The notes: a model not told the origin generated them from the sequence alone. Counted from the stretch's first letter, positions 15,218-24,776 are shown. The stretch: 34,453 bases of DNA from an uncultured Bacilli bacterium (GCA_947627995.1 CANQYE010000011.1:1-34453); one strand, 5' to 3'. Program-made: numbers and translations.

Positions 15218-16960
15218 TCATTTTTTTTCACTGTTTAACAACTTTTCGTATTCATTAAGCAGTGAATTTAAATATTGCATACTTTCTTCAAAAGTTTTAT
15301 AATCTGTTAAATCTATGCCAGTAATTTTTAAAGTATCTAAAGTTGGTAAACTACCACCAATTGTTAAGAACTTCAAATATTTATTTAACATATCATCTTT
15401 ATTATTTTTTATATCATTGGCAATCTTAAGTGCTATTATATGACCAGTGGCGTATTGAAAATTATAAATCCTATATTGATCATAAAATAAATGCAATCTC
15501 ATTTGCCATAAATATTTTATATTTTCATCTATTTCAATTTCTGAATAAAATTCTTTAATTATATTAAAAAATGTTTCATTAATAATATCATTAGTTAAAA
15601 CTTTTTTATCATGTATTAGATCATATAATTTCAAATCAAACTCTAGATAAATAGTTTGTATAAAAACAGAGGCAATATATAATTCTATTCTTTGAGTTAA
15701 TAAGAATTTTTTTTCATCTATAGAATTAGCATTATCAAATAAATAATTATCAAAAATATTTTCATTAACCTTAGAAGCTATTTCTGATAAAAATATAGAA
15801 TAATGAAAATCTTGATATGTTTGGTTATTTTTAACTAGAAAACAATTAACTGCATGTCCAAGCTCATGAGTAGTAGTATATACATCTTTAAGATTCCCTT
15901 TATAATTCATTAAAATCATTGACTTTATATAATTACGAAAATGATAACCACCTAAAAATTTGTTTTTAGCAGGATATATATCTAAACTTCCACTTTCTAG
16001 CACTTTATCTAACGACTCATTATACATTGGACCCATAATAGTTAAAGATTTCTTAATTAAATCTAATCCTTCATCAAATGTTATATTTTTATTAAAATCA
16101 TTTTTTATACTTAAATCATACCAATGAATTTTTTTTAAAGATAAGTCTTCCTTTTTCATGCCCAAATATTTATTTAAAAGGTGTAAATTACTATGAACAG
16201 ATTTTCGTAAATTTTCAATAATTTTTATATCTAAATCATCTTCATTTATTATTTGCTCGATTACTGAAGAATAACCTTTTTTTAAGGCTATTTCATTACA
16301 TAAGCTCATTCTTGTATTAAGTAATTTTGAAATGCTTCTATTAACTTTGGCTAAATTATTTGTATAAATATTAAATACTTTTCTTCTAATTTTACCATCT
16401 GTTTGAGATATATATTTTTGATAATTTTTATTATCAATAACTACCCTTTCTCCATTAATAATTGTTGGTTTATATTCCATTTCAATATTCTGTATCGTAT
16501 TGTATAAAGAATTTATTTCTGGAATTAATTTTGATAAAAAACTTTCATCACTATTCATATTAGTTTTTAATCTTAAAACATCATATAAATGCATTTTATA
16601 TTTTCTTAATCTTTTATCACTTTCAAGCAATTGATCTAAAGATTTATTTTTATCAATAATTTTTTTATTAATTAAAATTTTACAATAATTTTTCCTAGCA
16701 ATTTCGTTATTTATTAAACTTTTATATTGTAAATATTTTTGATTGGCCATATCTAAATCTGAGTTTAATTCAGCATACACTAATAATTTTTCTATTTTAA
16801 AGGATATATCATAATATTTTTCTAACAAAGAAAATATATCAAGATTATTTATTTCATTTGTAAACTCATCTAACTGTTTTTTTACAATATTTAATTGCTT
16901 TTCAAAATCTAAATCGGACTCACAAAATTCTTTAAAATTCCAATTATACTTATTTTTCAT
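15218..16960 (-). CDS. pepF: M3-family oligoendopeptidase (PepF-like)
   Basis: A cytosolic zinc metallopeptidase that degrades oligopeptides. The zinc motif HELGH is at residues 365-369, followed by EIASKVNE with the likely third zinc ligand Glu393. The N-terminal helical PepF domain precedes it. 580 residues is close to the usual 600. The start ATG 16960 is preceded by GGTGAAC. The gene lies behind the ABC transporter gene, separated by a terminator, and rpsO follows. No sign of secretion. PepF versus another M3 oligopeptidase cannot be settled by eye. Confidence 0.9.
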   Translation of the reverse strand: MKNKYNWNFKEFCESDLDFEKQLNIVKKQLDEFTNEINNLDIFSLLEKYYDISFKIEKLLVYAELNSDLDMANQKYLQYKSLINNEIARKNYCKILINKKIIDKNKSLDQLLESDKRLRKYKMHLYDVLRLKTNMNSDESFLSKLIPEINSLYNTIQNIEMEYKPTIINGERVVIDNKNYQKYISQTDGKIRRKVFNIYTNNLAKVNRSISKLLNTRMSLCNEIALKKGYSSVIEQIINEDDLDIKIIENLRKSVHSNLHLLNKYLGMKKEDLSLKKIHWYDLSIKNDFNKNITFDEGLDLIKKSLTIMGPMYNESLDKVLESGSLDIYPAKNKFLGGYHFRNYIKSMILMNYKGNLKDVYTTTHELGHAVNCFLVKNNQTYQDFHYSIFLSEIASKVNENIFDNYLFDNANSIDEKKFLLTQRIELYIASVFIQTIYLEFDLKLYDLIHDKKVLTNDIINETFFNIIKEFYSEIEIDENIKYLWQMRLHLFYDQYRIYNFQYATGHIIALKIANDIKNNKDDMLNKYLKFLTIGGSLPTLDTLKITGIDLTDYKTFEESMQYLNSLLNEYEKLLNSEKK

Positions 16961-16984
16961 TTAGTTCACCATAATTATTTTATC

Positions 16985-17011
16985 ATAAAAAAATAAGGAA
17001 TTCACCTTATT
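16985..17011 (-). terminator. Terminator overlapping the stop of the ABC gene
   Basis: AATAAGG (16992-16998), a six-base loop and CCTTATT (17005-17011) form a 7-bp stem, followed on the minus strand by a run of T. The stop codon of the ABC transporter gene (17007-17009) lies inside the stem. Confidence 0.75.
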
Positions 17012-19316
17012 CTGTTCTTAAAGATTCAACTGGATCTTTTTTACTAGCAATTTTTGCAGGTATAAAACCACCTATTAAAGTTAAGATCATACTAATAATT
17101 ATTAAAATTATTGCATGAATTGGATTTAATTTTGCTACTCCTGCCAATCCTGATAAAGACTCAATAATTGCATTAGCTGGAATAGTAAGAATTAAAGCTA
17201 TTCCTATTCCCAATAAGCCAGAAAATAAACCAATAATAAATGTTTCAGCATTAAATACACGAGTAATATCTTTTTTACGAGCACCTAAAGCTCTTAAAAT
17301 TCCAATTTCTTTTGTTCTTTCTAGTACAGAAATATAAGTAATTATTCCTATCATTATTGATGAAACAATTAATGATATTGATGAAAATGCTATTAAAACA
17401 ATAGTTATTGCACTCATTATATTTCCTGATAAATTTGAAAGTAAACTAGACATATCTGTATATAAAACTTGTTCTGTTTCTACTTTAGATTCATTATAAT
17501 TATCCAGATATTCTAATACTTTATCTTTAGTATCAAAATCTTTTGGATATATATAAATAGCAACTGGAGTAGATTCGGCGCCTAAATAAGCTAAAGCTAA
17601 TTTTTTAGTATTAGTGCTTCCCTTACTTTCATCAAATTTTTGATTTGTTAATACATTAAAATCACTTTTACTTTGTGATTCAACTATTTTAGAATCTTTA
17701 TTTTTTTCAATAATTAAATCAGTTAAGGCTGAAGTATAGACAATACCCGATCCATTAGTTATTATTTCTTTATCTTCTTTTCCGCGAATTATAGCTTTTA
17801 CTTTTAATGAAATACTATTTTTGCTATTATATAAAGATTCATAATCGTTTGAAGGAATATATCTACCATTATATATTTTATAATAATCATCATTAGCAAT
17901 TACTTTTAGCTCTTGATTCATTATTTTATTAAAAGAAACTTCATCATCAGTAAAACCTAATTGTTCTAAAACGTTTTTTGAAACTCTATTTTTGCTATCG
18001 ACTTGTAAAATTAATCCAACTTCATCACTATTTATATTTCCTGCCAAAATATCATAGTTATCTGTTATAATATTAGAAACTTTATTATTTGAGTCTGGTA
18101 AAATGGTCCAGCTTCCACCCATTTGATTATTTGTTTCAACAAGTTTATATCCAGTTTCAGGATTATAATTTATAACATTAAAACCAACACTTTTTTGTAA
18201 TGAGATGCCAGATATTAACGAATTATCCATTTGTTCAATATAATTTACATATTCATCTGTTATATTATTTTCATGAAACATTAATTCTTTCATATCGCTT
18301 AAAGCTATAACAGATTCTTTTTTAGGATATTTTTTTAGCGAATCTTCTTGATTTTGCATTTTTGTTATAGTTTCTTCATCCATTTGAATTGATTGTTCCG
18401 CTACCATTATTGGCATTTTTGAAAGAGACTCTCTTTCAAAATTATCTACTTCAATTTGAAATCCATTTGATAAAGATAAAATTAAGGCAATACCGATAAT
18501 ACCTATTGAAGAAGCAAATGATGTTAAAATCGTTCTTCCTTTTTTTGTTTTTATATTATTTAACGAAAGCTTAAGAGCTGTTAAAAAGCTCATAGAAGTC
18601 TTTTTTATTTTATATTTTTTATCTTCTTTATTTTTGGCTTTTGATTTTGATGAATCTTTTATAATTATTCCATCTTTCATCTCGATAATTCTGTTTGCAT
18701 AATTTTTTGCTAAATCTGGGTTATGAGTAACCATTATAACAAGTTTATCTTTAGCTATTTTTTTTATTAACTCCATGATTTGAACACTTGTCTTGGAATC
18801 TAATGCCCCTGTTGGTTCATCTGCCAAGATAATATCCGGATCATTCGCAAGAGCTCTTGCAATTGCAACTCTTTGCATTTGTCCACCTGAAAGCTGATTT
18901 GGTTTTTTATGAATATGTTTTTCCAAACCAACAAGTTTTAATACTTCTAATGCTTTTTTTCTTCTTTGACGCGTGCTAACACCACTTAAAGTCATACCAA
19001 GTTCTACATTTGAAAGAATATTAATATGTCCAATTAAATTATAATTTTGAAAAATAAAACCAATACAATTATTTCGATAAGCATCCCATTCATTATTTTT
19101 AAATTTCTTCGTAGATTTTTCATTAATTATCAAATCGCCAGAATCATAACGATCTAAGCCTCCTATAATATTTAATAATGTAGTTTTACCACTACCAGAA
19201 GGCCCTAATATTGCTACAAATTCATTTTTTTTAAAATTAACACTAATATTTTTTAAAGCATCTTGCTTAAAATTACCTGTAATATAACTTTTGCTAATTT
19301 TTTTTAGTTCTAACAT
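17007..19316 (-). CDS. Fused ABC transporter ATPase/FtsX-type permease (MacB-like)
   Basis: 769 residues joining an ABC ATPase to an FtsX/MacB-type permease. Walker A GPSGSGKT is at 38-45, the Q-loop glutamine at 90, the signature LSGGQ at 142-146, Walker B ILADEP at 163-168, and the switch histidine at 198. After a lysine-rich linker, one membrane helix at about 260-285 precedes a large extracytoplasmic domain. Three helices near the C terminus (about 635-760) include the FtsX pattern [19 protein letters not shown]. Such transporters move peptides or lipids, or act as mechanotransmitters in antimicrobial-peptide resistance; the substrate is not evident. It is monocistronic, with a promoter and a terminator of its own. 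Start ATG 19316 with AGGAGGG. Confidence 0.92.
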   Translation of the reverse strand: MLELKKISKSYITGNFKQDALKNISVNFKKNEFVAILGPSGSGKTTLLNIIGGLDRYDSGDLIINEKSTKKFKNNEWDAYRNNCIGFIFQNYNLIGHINILSNVELGMTLSGVSTRQRRKKALEVLKLVGLEKHIHKKPNQLSGGQMQRVAIARALANDPDIILADEPTGALDSKTSVQIMELIKKIAKDKLVIMVTHNPDLAKNYANRIIEMKDGIIIKDSSKSKAKNKEDKKYKIKKTSMSFLTALKLSLNNIKTKKGRTILTSFASSIGIIGIALILSLSNGFQIEVDNFERESLSKMPIMVAEQSIQMDEETITKMQNQEDSLKKYPKKESVIALSDMKELMFHENNITDEYVNYIEQMDNSLISGISLQKSVGFNVINYNPETGYKLVETNNQMGGSWTILPDSNNKVSNIITDNYDILAGNINSDEVGLILQVDSKNRVSKNVLEQLGFTDDEVSFNKIMNQELKVIANDDYYKIYNGRYIPSNDYESLYNSKNSISLKVKAIIRGKEDKEIITNGSGIVYTSALTDLIIEKNKDSKIVESQSKSDFNVLTNQKFDESKGSTNTKKLALAYLGAESTPVAIYIYPKDFDTKDKVLEYLDNYNESKVETEQVLYTDMSSLLSNLSGNIMSAITIVLIAFSSISLIVSSIMIGIITYISVLERTKEIGILRALGARKKDITRVFNAETFIIGLFSGLLGIGIALILTIPANAIIESLSGLAGVAKLNPIHAIILIIISMILTLIGGFIPAKIASKKDPVESLRTE

Positions 19317-19360
19317 TTTTCCCTCCTATAAATAATATGTAATTCAACAAACATATATTT

Positions 19361-19389
19361 ATATTAAGACCAAAATATAGTAAAGTCAA
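19361..19389 (-). promoter_or_regulatory. Sigma-A promoter of the ABC transporter gene
   Basis: TTGACT (19389-19384), 17 bases, TAATAT (19366-19361) on the minus strand. It stands back to back with the tRNA-Arg promoter. Confidence 0.65.
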
Positions 19390-19399
19390 TAAAATAATA

Positions 19400-19428
19400 T
19401 TGATTTTTTTTTTAATAAATTATATAAT
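19400..19428 (+). promoter_or_regulatory. Sigma-A promoter of tRNA-Arg
   Basis: TTGATT (19400-19405), 17 bases, TATAAT (19423-19428). The tRNA begins about 14 bases after the expected start of transcription. Confidence 0.75.
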
Positions 19429-19448
19429 TATATTGAATTTTTAATTAT

Positions 19449-19525
19449 GCGCCCATAGCTCAATTGGATAGAGCGTCTGGCTACGGACCAGGAGGTTGGG
19501 GGTTCGACTCCCTTTGGGCGTACCA
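19449..19525 (+). tRNA. tRNA-Arg (anticodon ACG)
   Basis: 77 bases including an encoded CCA. The acceptor stem GCGCCCA pairs with TGGGCGT. The anticodon arm TCTGG-CTACGGA-CCAGG carries ACG at positions 34-36, read as ICG after adenosine deamination. The T arm contains GGTTCGACTCC. Its own promoter and terminator flank it. Confidence 0.97.
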
Positions 19526-19534
19526 GTTGATACC

Positions 19535-19563
19535 AAACTCGAACTTTTATGGTTCGAGTTTTA
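19535..19563 (+). terminator. Terminator after tRNA-Arg
   Basis: AAACTCGAAC (19535-19544) pairs with GTTCGAGTTT (19552-19561): a 10-bp perfect stem with a seven-base loop and a T-rich 3' side. It begins 10 bases after the tRNA. Confidence 0.8.
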
Positions 19564-19578
19564 AAATATTTTAATTCA

Positions 19579-19587
19579 TGATATAAT
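19579..19587 (+). promoter_or_regulatory. Extended -10 promoter before the frameshifted gene
   Basis: TGATATAAT at 19579-19587 is an extended -10 box; the -35 region (TTTTAA) is poor. It would start a transcript near 19594, just before the candidate structured leader. Confidence 0.4.
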
Positions 19588-19600
19588 TTCTATAGATTTA

Positions 19601-19659
19601 ATTGCTATATAATTAGTTAAGAAAACACACTTGCATATTGGCAAGTTAACAAAAGCAAT
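19601..19659 (+). promoter_or_regulatory. Candidate structured 5' leader
   Basis: Three nested complementary pairs lie between the extended -10 box and the ribosome binding site. ATTGCT (19601-19606) pairs with AGCAAT (19654-19659); GTTA (19616-19619) with TAAC (19647-19650); ACTTGC (19629-19634) with GCAAGT (19641-19646). The AGAGGG ribosome binding site follows at once. I do not recognise it as a known riboswitch class. Chance pairing in AT-rich DNA is possible. Confidence 0.3.
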
Positions 19660-19672
19660 AGAGGGTAAAAAT

Positions 19673-20372
19673 ATGAATTATAATAGTGTTGATATTAAAA
19701 ATATTGATCTTGAACATTCGTTTTTTCATTACACAAATATTAATAATTTAGAAAGTATTTTTAAAAATGGGCTAGAACCTAGAATTGGTTTAAATTCGTT
19801 ATAATTGAAAAAACATCTAAAATCTTTTTTGTAAAGGGAGAAAAAGGTATTTTATTAATATAATGGATGTTTGGTTAAAATGGCTAACAGCTAAATGTGG
19901 TGTCAATAAATTTATATACTGGCTTGGTACAACATATATGAGATGTCCATTTTGTATTAAATCATTGCCTAATATTATTGTTAAAAAAAATTTAAATAAT
20001 GAAAGAAAACGTTATAAAATTTATAATAGTATGAAAGATATATTAGATAATAGTGTATTTTTAATATTAAATTTGGAAGAAAACGTTGATTTTGATTACA
20101 ATGATATTGATGAAGTAAAAGAAAGATATTATGATAGTTTTTTAAAAATGTTATATACCAAAAATAGCAACTTTTTAGATAAAAGAATGGAATATTGGAA
20201 TATGCATACAATTTCAAATAAATACATTGAAAAAGAAAAAATACAAATTTTATGTAATACTTCTGATTATAAAGCAAGTGTAATATTGAAATATTTGATA
20301 GAAAATAATATGGAATATGTAAAAATCAATTGTGATTTTTTAAATGAATATTATAATTATATATATAAATAA
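19673..20372 (+). pseudogene. Twice-frameshifted gene of unknown function
   Basis: Three consecutive reading-frame pieces look like one ancestral protein of about 230 residues. Piece 1 (19673-19804) has a good AGAGGG ribosome binding site and encodes 43 residues, including FHYTNINNLESIFKNGLEPR. Piece 2 (about 19801-19860, another frame) encodes IIEKTSKIFFVKGEKGILLI. Piece 3 (19863-20372, third frame) encodes 169 residues beginning MDVWLKWLTAKCG. From memory, intact relatives in Firmicutes run through these pieces in this order. The FHYT...NL..I...GL pattern recalls the start of ADP-ribosyltransferase-fold proteins such as DarT, but this is a weak similarity. Function unknown. The lesions are not in long homopolymers, so decay is more likely than a sequencing error, which remains possible. 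It ends in a strong terminator. Confidence 0.7.
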
Positions 20373-20411
20373 TAAATTATTGTACTCCTTTTTTAGGCAA
20401 CAATTGATAAA

Positions 20412-20440
20412 AACTTCATTTTAAAATGGAGTTCTTTTTT
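20412..20440. terminator. Bidirectional terminator between the pseudogene and uvsE
   Basis: AACTTCATTTT and AAAATGGAGTT (20412-20433) form an uninterrupted 11-pair hairpin with one G-T pair. The plus strand continues CTTTTTT and the minus strand TTTTTATC. It serves the two convergent units. Confidence 0.75.
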
Positions 20441-20454
20441 AATTAAATATAAAA

Positions 20455-21402
20455 TTAAACTTCAAAAGTTGTATCATCTATAAATTTAAAATTTGTATAA
20501 TATTTTAATTGACGTACTAATTTAAATAAAGCCTCGTCTTTTCCTTTGCACTCTAACATTATATCGATATTTTTATTATATTTTTTTATTCTATTTATGA
20601 AATTAATAAATGCTTTATAATCAATAAATTCACTATGAGCTCTTCTATTTTTTCTATTCTTTGGAGAAGAAAAATGGATTTTAGGAGGTAATTTTTCCTT
20701 ATCCCAAGTTGAAAAAATTCGTTCAAAATAATCATCTATATTTTCTTTATTATTATTACAAATATAATGATGATAATCTAGTACCATCGGAGTTTTTAAT
20801 TCTTCACACAAATTTAAAACATCAATTACGTTATATATTTTATCATCATTTTCTATAATTATTTGTTTTTGAATTTGTCTATCTAATTTTAAAAAGTTTT
20901 TTTTAAAGCGTTCTATAGCTTCTATTTTATTGGGAATTGAACTACCAACATGAATAATTATTTTTCCATTTATATTTAATATATTAAATATTTCATTATT
21001 GAATTTAAGTATTTTCATACTATTGTTTACTACATCCTTTTTATCACTATTTAAAACACAAAATTGATCTGGATGGATATCGATTCGCATTTTAAATTTT
21101 TTTATTATATTTTCAATATCAAGCCATTCTTTTTTAAATGGTCTAATATAATCAAAGATAACTTTTTCATGGGTTGCTAATGGTATCATTGAGTGGGAAA
21201 GTCGAAAAAAATGTATATTATTTATACCATTGTATTTTAAAATTTCTTTTAAATTTACTAAGTTTTTCTTAATTATATTATTCAATTTTTCATTTTGGGA
21301 ATCTACATTTAACTTTTTATAATTTGTAAATGTTAAATTGTGACAATAACTTATATCCTCTATTGTTTTTGATATTGCTACATAACCAAGTCTTACTCTC
21401 AT
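20455..21402 (-). CDS. uvsE: UV damage endonuclease UvsE/UvdE
   Basis: A TIM-barrel, metal-dependent endonuclease that nicks DNA 5' to UV photoproducts, an excision route independent of UvrABC. It starts with the family signature RLGYVAIS. Likely metal ligands and active-site residues are visible: His110 (DIHPDQF), His151 (IIHVGSS), Glu184 (IIEND), His211-212 (DYHHY), His243 (IHFSSP), His256 and Glu284 (MLECKGKD). 315 residues is normal. It follows a DUF6512 gene, and a hairpin between the two covers its GGTGA ribosome binding site. A UV repair enzyme is common in spore formers. Confidence 0.95.
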   Translation of the reverse strand: MRVRLGYVAISKTIEDISYCHNLTFTNYKKLNVDSQNEKLNNIIKKNLVNLKEILKYNGINNIHFFRLSHSMIPLATHEKVIFDYIRPFKKEWLDIENIIKKFKMRIDIHPDQFCVLNSDKKDVVNNSMKILKFNNEIFNILNINGKIIIHVGSSIPNKIEAIERFKKNFLKLDRQIQKQIIIENDDKIYNVIDVLNLCEELKTPMVLDYHHYICNNNKENIDDYFERIFSTWDKEKLPPKIHFSSPKNRKNRRAHSEFIDYKAFINFINRIKKYNKNIDIMLECKGKDEALFKLVRQLKYYTNFKFIDDTTFEV

Positions 21403-21404
21403 TA

Positions 21405-21439
21405 AAAAAATTCACCATTATTATTATGATGAATTTTTT
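21405..21439 (-). terminator. Hairpin covering the uvsE ribosome binding site
   Basis: On the minus strand AAAAAATTCATCAT (21439-21426) pairs with ATGGTGAATTTTTT (21418-21405), with one G-T pair and a seven-base loop. It is a terminator for the DUF6512 gene, with a T run at its end. Its 3' arm contains GGTGA, the only plausible ribosome binding site of uvsE. Confidence 0.65.
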
Positions 21440-21444
21440 AATAA

Positions 21445-21978
21445 TTATTTATTTTTAGCAATGCCATAAATATTTTTATTATAATCAAAAAATATCGGAA
21501 TTTTAATTGGGTTATAAGTTAAATAAATATTAAACAAAATTACTATTAAATATATAATAAAGCCGATTTTTTCTAATTTAGGTTTGTATGTGCTACTTAA
21601 TAAATATTGGTTTAAAATTTGACTAATAATAATAGCTATTAAAAAAATTATAAAAGTTACAATAATATTGTCTTTAGTATTCAAAATCCAAAAATAAACT
21701 GGTGTAAAAATTAGCATTACTAATATGGAACAAAAAATAGCGCTAATACTTGTTGAAAAAATTATATTCTTTTTATTTTTTCGAAAAATAAGCATTGTAA
21801 TTAATCCCCAAATTAAATATGCTCCTATTATTATCTTATTATGTTCCCATATACTTTCATTTACTGGGAAAAATAAACTGGTTATACAATTTGGAAAAAG
21901 CGAATAACCAAAATGTAAAATACCACTTATAATAAATATTAAAAAACTATTTATTATAATTTTCCAAAATCTTTTCAA
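21445..21978 (-). CDS. DUF6512-family integral membrane protein
   Basis: About 177 residues with five hydrophobic helices spread along the chain. It contains FGYSLFPNCITSLFFPVNES followed by IWEHNKI, which matches the pattern I recall for DUF6512, a family of uncharacterised Firmicutes membrane proteins. The frame is open to 21990, where TTG and GTG codons overlap the GGTGA ribosome binding site. The TTG at 21978, five bases after GGTGA, is the likely start, giving MKRFWKIIINS. No function is known. It precedes uvsE, but a terminator hairpin between them argues against simple cotranscription. Confidence 0.75.
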   Translation of the reverse strand: MKRFWKIIINSFLIFIISGILHFGYSLFPNCITSLFFPVNESIWEHNKIIIGAYLIWGLITMLIFRKNKKNIIFSTSISAIFCSILVMLIFTPVYFWILNTKDNIIVTFIIFLIAIIISQILNQYLLSSTYKPKLEKIGFIIYLIVILFNIYLTYNPIKIPIFFDYNKNIYGIAKNK

Positions 21979-22026
21979 ATAAATCACCAATAAATTATAT
22001 GTTAATATTTTAAATTAATGTAAAAG

Positions 22027-22048
22027 AAAAAAACTATTTATTAGTTTT
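22027..22048 (-). terminator. Terminator overlapping the rbfA stop codon
   Basis: AAAACTA (22030-22036) and TAGTTTT (22042-22048) form the stem, with a five-base loop. On the minus strand it is followed by TTTC and more T. The rbfA stop codon (22034-22036) is within the stem. It ends the rimP-nusA-infB operon. Confidence 0.65.
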
Positions 22049-22387
22049 ATCTTTATGTAATTCATTAATAATATTTTCTATATTTTCTCCATAAGCGATT
22101 GATTTATCGTAAATAAATTTAATTGCAGGGGTATGTCGTAATTCAATTCTTTTAGACAATTCAATTCTTAAAAATTTTGTTGCTTCATTTAATTCTTTTT
22201 CTAATTTAGGAATATCCATATTTATTAAACTTGTAAAATAAACTTTTGCAAAAGATAAATCATGAGATACGTCACAACCAGTTATAACTATATTTTTAAG
22301 AATTGAGTCCCTAGATTCTTCCAATATAATGCTGGAAAGCTCTCTACTAATTAAAGATCCAACTTTCTTTGTTTTAATACTATTCAT
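22034..22387 (-). CDS. rbfA: 30S ribosome-binding factor A
   Basis: 117 residues. RbfA binds the 30S subunit during late maturation of the 16S rRNA 5' end. It shows the KH-like fold pattern of the family: an N-terminal SLISRELSSIILEE, VTGCDVSHDLSFAKVYFTSL-like central strands, and the end block LRIELSKRIELRHTPAIKFIYDKS. ATG 22387 lies just after the infB stop with AAAAGGGA as ribosome binding site. It is the last gene of the operon. Confidence 0.97.
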   Translation of the reverse strand: MNSIKTKKVGSLISRELSSIILEESRDSILKNIVITGCDVSHDLSFAKVYFTSLINMDIPKLEKELNEATKFLRIELSKRIELRHTPAIKFIYDKSIAYGENIENIINELHKDKTNK

Positions 22388-22389
22388 GA

Positions 22390-24504
22390 TTAATCCCTTT
22401 TAATTTCAACAACTTCATAAGCTTCAATAATATCATTTTGTTTAATATCATCATAATTTTCTAAAGTTATGCCACAATCTAATCCTTTTTTTACCTCTTT
22501 AACGCTATCTTTTTCTCTTTGTAAAGAAGATAATGCTCCGTCATAAATTATTTTACCATCGCGAATTACTCTTGCTTTACAATTTTGTTTAACTATTCCT
22601 TCAATAACATGACATCCAGCAATTGTTCCTACTTTAGAAAATTTAAATAATTGTCTAACTTCTGCTGACCCAATAATTTTTTCTTCAAATTCAGGATCTA
22701 ATAAACCTTTCATTGCTAGTTCAATTTCTTCTATTAACTTATAAATAATTGTATATAATCTTATTTCTACATTATATTCCTTAGCCATCTCTTTTGTAGA
22801 AGTAGCTGGAGAAACATTAAAACCAATAATAATTGCATCAGAAGCATTTGCTAAAACTATATCACTTTCTGTAATAGTCCCTATTCCACTTCTAATAACT
22901 TTTACCTTTACTCCTTCAACATCTATTTTGGTTAAAGCATTTTTAACTGCTTCTTCACTTCCACGTACATCACATTTTAATATAACATTAATTTCTTTAA
23001 TACCTGACTGAATTTTAGAAAATAAATCATCAAAGTTAACAACTTCTTTTTTAAATTTATTTTCTTTTTCTGCAGCAGCTCTTTTTTCAGCTACTTTCTT
23101 TGCTTGCGATTCATTTTCAAAAGCCATAAATCTATCTCCAGCAGCTGGATTAGCTGATAAACCAGTAATTTCTACAGGCAAAGATGGATAAGCTTCTACT
23201 ATATCTTCACCTAAATCATTTTTCATAGTTCTTACATGACCAAATGCTGTACCGACTACTATTGGATCCCCTAGCCGTAAAGTACCATTTTGAATCAAAA
23301 TTGAAGCAACACCGCCAATTTTTTTATCGACTTTTGATTCGATCACACTACCTACAGCATAGCGAGATGGATTTGCTTTCAAATTTTCCATTTCTGCAAT
23401 AGCTAAAATAGTTTCTAATAATAAATCTATTCCTTCACCTGTTTTAGCAGAAATTTTTACAAATGGATATTTACCACCCCATTCTTCTGGTGTGATTCCT
23501 TTTTCAGCCATTTCAGACATTATACGATCTGGATTAGCATCAGGTTTATCCATTTTATTAACAGCTACTACAATCGGTACTTTTGCTGATAAAGCGTGAT
23601 CGATAGCTTCTTCGGTTTGAGGCATTACTCCATCATCGGCCGCTACAATTATAATAACTATGTCAGTTACACTAGCTCCTCTAGCACGCATTTCAGTAAA
23701 TGCTGCATGTCCTGGTGTATCAATAAAAGTTATCTTTTCATTTTTCCATTGAGTTTGATAAGCACCAATATGTTGTGTTATACCACCAAATTCTCCATTA
23801 ACAACATGTGAAGATCTAATATAATCTAAAAGTGTTGTTTTTCCATGGTCAACATGGCCCATAATTGTTACAACTGGTGGTCTTTTAACTAAAGAATTTT
23901 CATCATCAATTATTTCAAATTCTTCAAAATTAGAAATATCTGTACTTTCTTCTCTTTTTAATGTTTTATTATATTCTGCTGCAATTAACTCAGCTGTATC
24001 AAAATCAATTGATTGATTAATAGTTGCCATAACACCTAATGTAATTAATTTTTTTATAACTTCAGTCGGTGAAACGTTCAGTGAATTACTTAAACTTTGA
24101 ACTGTCATATTTTCATTATATAAAATAATATCTTCATTTTCTAAATCTGTTTCATTACTTTGAAGTTTTTCTTTATTTTTATACATTTCTTTTCTTTTTG
24201 TTTTAAATTCTTCCGTATTTCTCTTTTGTTTATTTTTTTTAGGCTTTATTGCAGTATCTTTTTCATCATCTAAAATATTAGATTGTTCCATAATACTTTC
24301 TACTTTTGAAACTAACTCTTCTTGTTCTTCATTTGTTGCATCATTTTCTGTACTAATTAGCTCTAAAGTGTTATCTAAAATTATTATATCATCTTCTGAA
24401 AGCTCGTCATTTGCACTTTTTACATCAATAGCTAGTTCGTTACATTTTTTTAAAATTTCTGCAACACTTCTTTTAACATCATTGGCATATTCTTTTACTG
24501 TCAT
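22390..24504 (-). CDS. infB: Translation initiation factor IF-2
   Basis: A GTPase that brings initiator tRNA to the 30S subunit and promotes subunit joining. 704 residues. The N-terminal region has two IF2_N-like helical modules (1-55 and 130-182) around a lysine-rich linker. The G domain has GHVDHGKT at 216-223, DTPGHAAFT around 262-270 and NKMDK at 316-320. The domains II to IV follow, with the tRNA-binding C2 domain at the end. Start ATG 24504 with GGAGGTG. In B. subtilis ylxQ precedes and ylxP follows; both are absent here. Confidence 0.98.
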   Translation of the reverse strand: MTVKEYANDVKRSVAEILKKCNELAIDVKSANDELSEDDIIILDNTLELISTENDATNEEQEELVSKVESIMEQSNILDDEKDTAIKPKKNKQKRNTEEFKTKRKEMYKNKEKLQSNETDLENEDIILYNENMTVQSLSNSLNVSPTEVIKKLITLGVMATINQSIDFDTAELIAAEYNKTLKREESTDISNFEEFEIIDDENSLVKRPPVVTIMGHVDHGKTTLLDYIRSSHVVNGEFGGITQHIGAYQTQWKNEKITFIDTPGHAAFTEMRARGASVTDIVIIIVAADDGVMPQTEEAIDHALSAKVPIVVAVNKMDKPDANPDRIMSEMAEKGITPEEWGGKYPFVKISAKTGEGIDLLLETILAIAEMENLKANPSRYAVGSVIESKVDKKIGGVASILIQNGTLRLGDPIVVGTAFGHVRTMKNDLGEDIVEAYPSLPVEITGLSANPAAGDRFMAFENESQAKKVAEKRAAAEKENKFKKEVVNFDDLFSKIQSGIKEINVILKCDVRGSEEAVKNALTKIDVEGVKVKVIRSGIGTITESDIVLANASDAIIIGFNVSPATSTKEMAKEYNVEIRLYTIIYKLIEEIELAMKGLLDPEFEEKIIGSAEVRQLFKFSKVGTIAGCHVIEGIVKQNCKARVIRDGKIIYDGALSSLQREKDSVKEVKKGLDCGITLENYDDIKQNDIIEAYEVVEIKRD

Positions 24505-24518
24505 ATAAACACCTCCAT

Positions 24519-24776
24519 TTATTTTATTGTTTCAATTAATTCCTCATATATTTTATCTTCTATTTCCATTTCAAAAACTTTATTTAATATTTTCTTTTTT
24601 TTAGCCATTAAAATGGTTTCTTTATTTTTTTTAAGGTATGCTCCTTTACCATTCTGTTTCCCACTAGGATCAACAAATATAATATTATCTTTATTCTTAA
24701 CTATTCTGATTAAATCATTTTTAGGCAATTTCTCTTTTGTTAATACACATGTTCTTAGTATTTCTTTTCGTTTCAT
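24519..24776 (-). CDS. rnpM: YlxR-family RNase P modulator RnpM
   Basis: An 85-residue YlxR-family protein. It shows the LRTCVLTKEKLPKNDLIRIV block (7-26) and the VDPSGKQNGKGAYL block (35-48), which are the conserved surface of the family. YlxR was shown in B. subtilis to bind RNase P RNA and was named RnpM. Encoded in the standard position between nusA and infB. Start ATG 24776, AGGTGAT ribosome binding site. Confidence 0.95.
   Translation of the reverse strand: MKRKEILRTCVLTKEKLPKNDLIRIVKNKDNIIFVDPSGKQNGKGAYLKKNKETILMAKKKKILNKVFEMEIEDKIYEELIETIK

Noticed and set aside
19795-19865. Programmed ribosomal frameshifting in the broken gene
   Set aside because: Two shifts within about 60 bases without a clear slippery heptamer or a following stem-loop are better explained by decay or by sequence error.
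19981-20277. Minus-strand open frame opposite the pseudogene
   Set aside because: Its product is a string of Tyr, Phe, Leu and Ile typical of the complement of AT-rich coding DNA; no ribosome binding site.
19449-20440. An integrated mobile element at tRNA-Arg
   Set aside because: No integrase, no transposase and no repeat of the tRNA 3' end were seen downstream. One degraded gene next to a tRNA is not enough.
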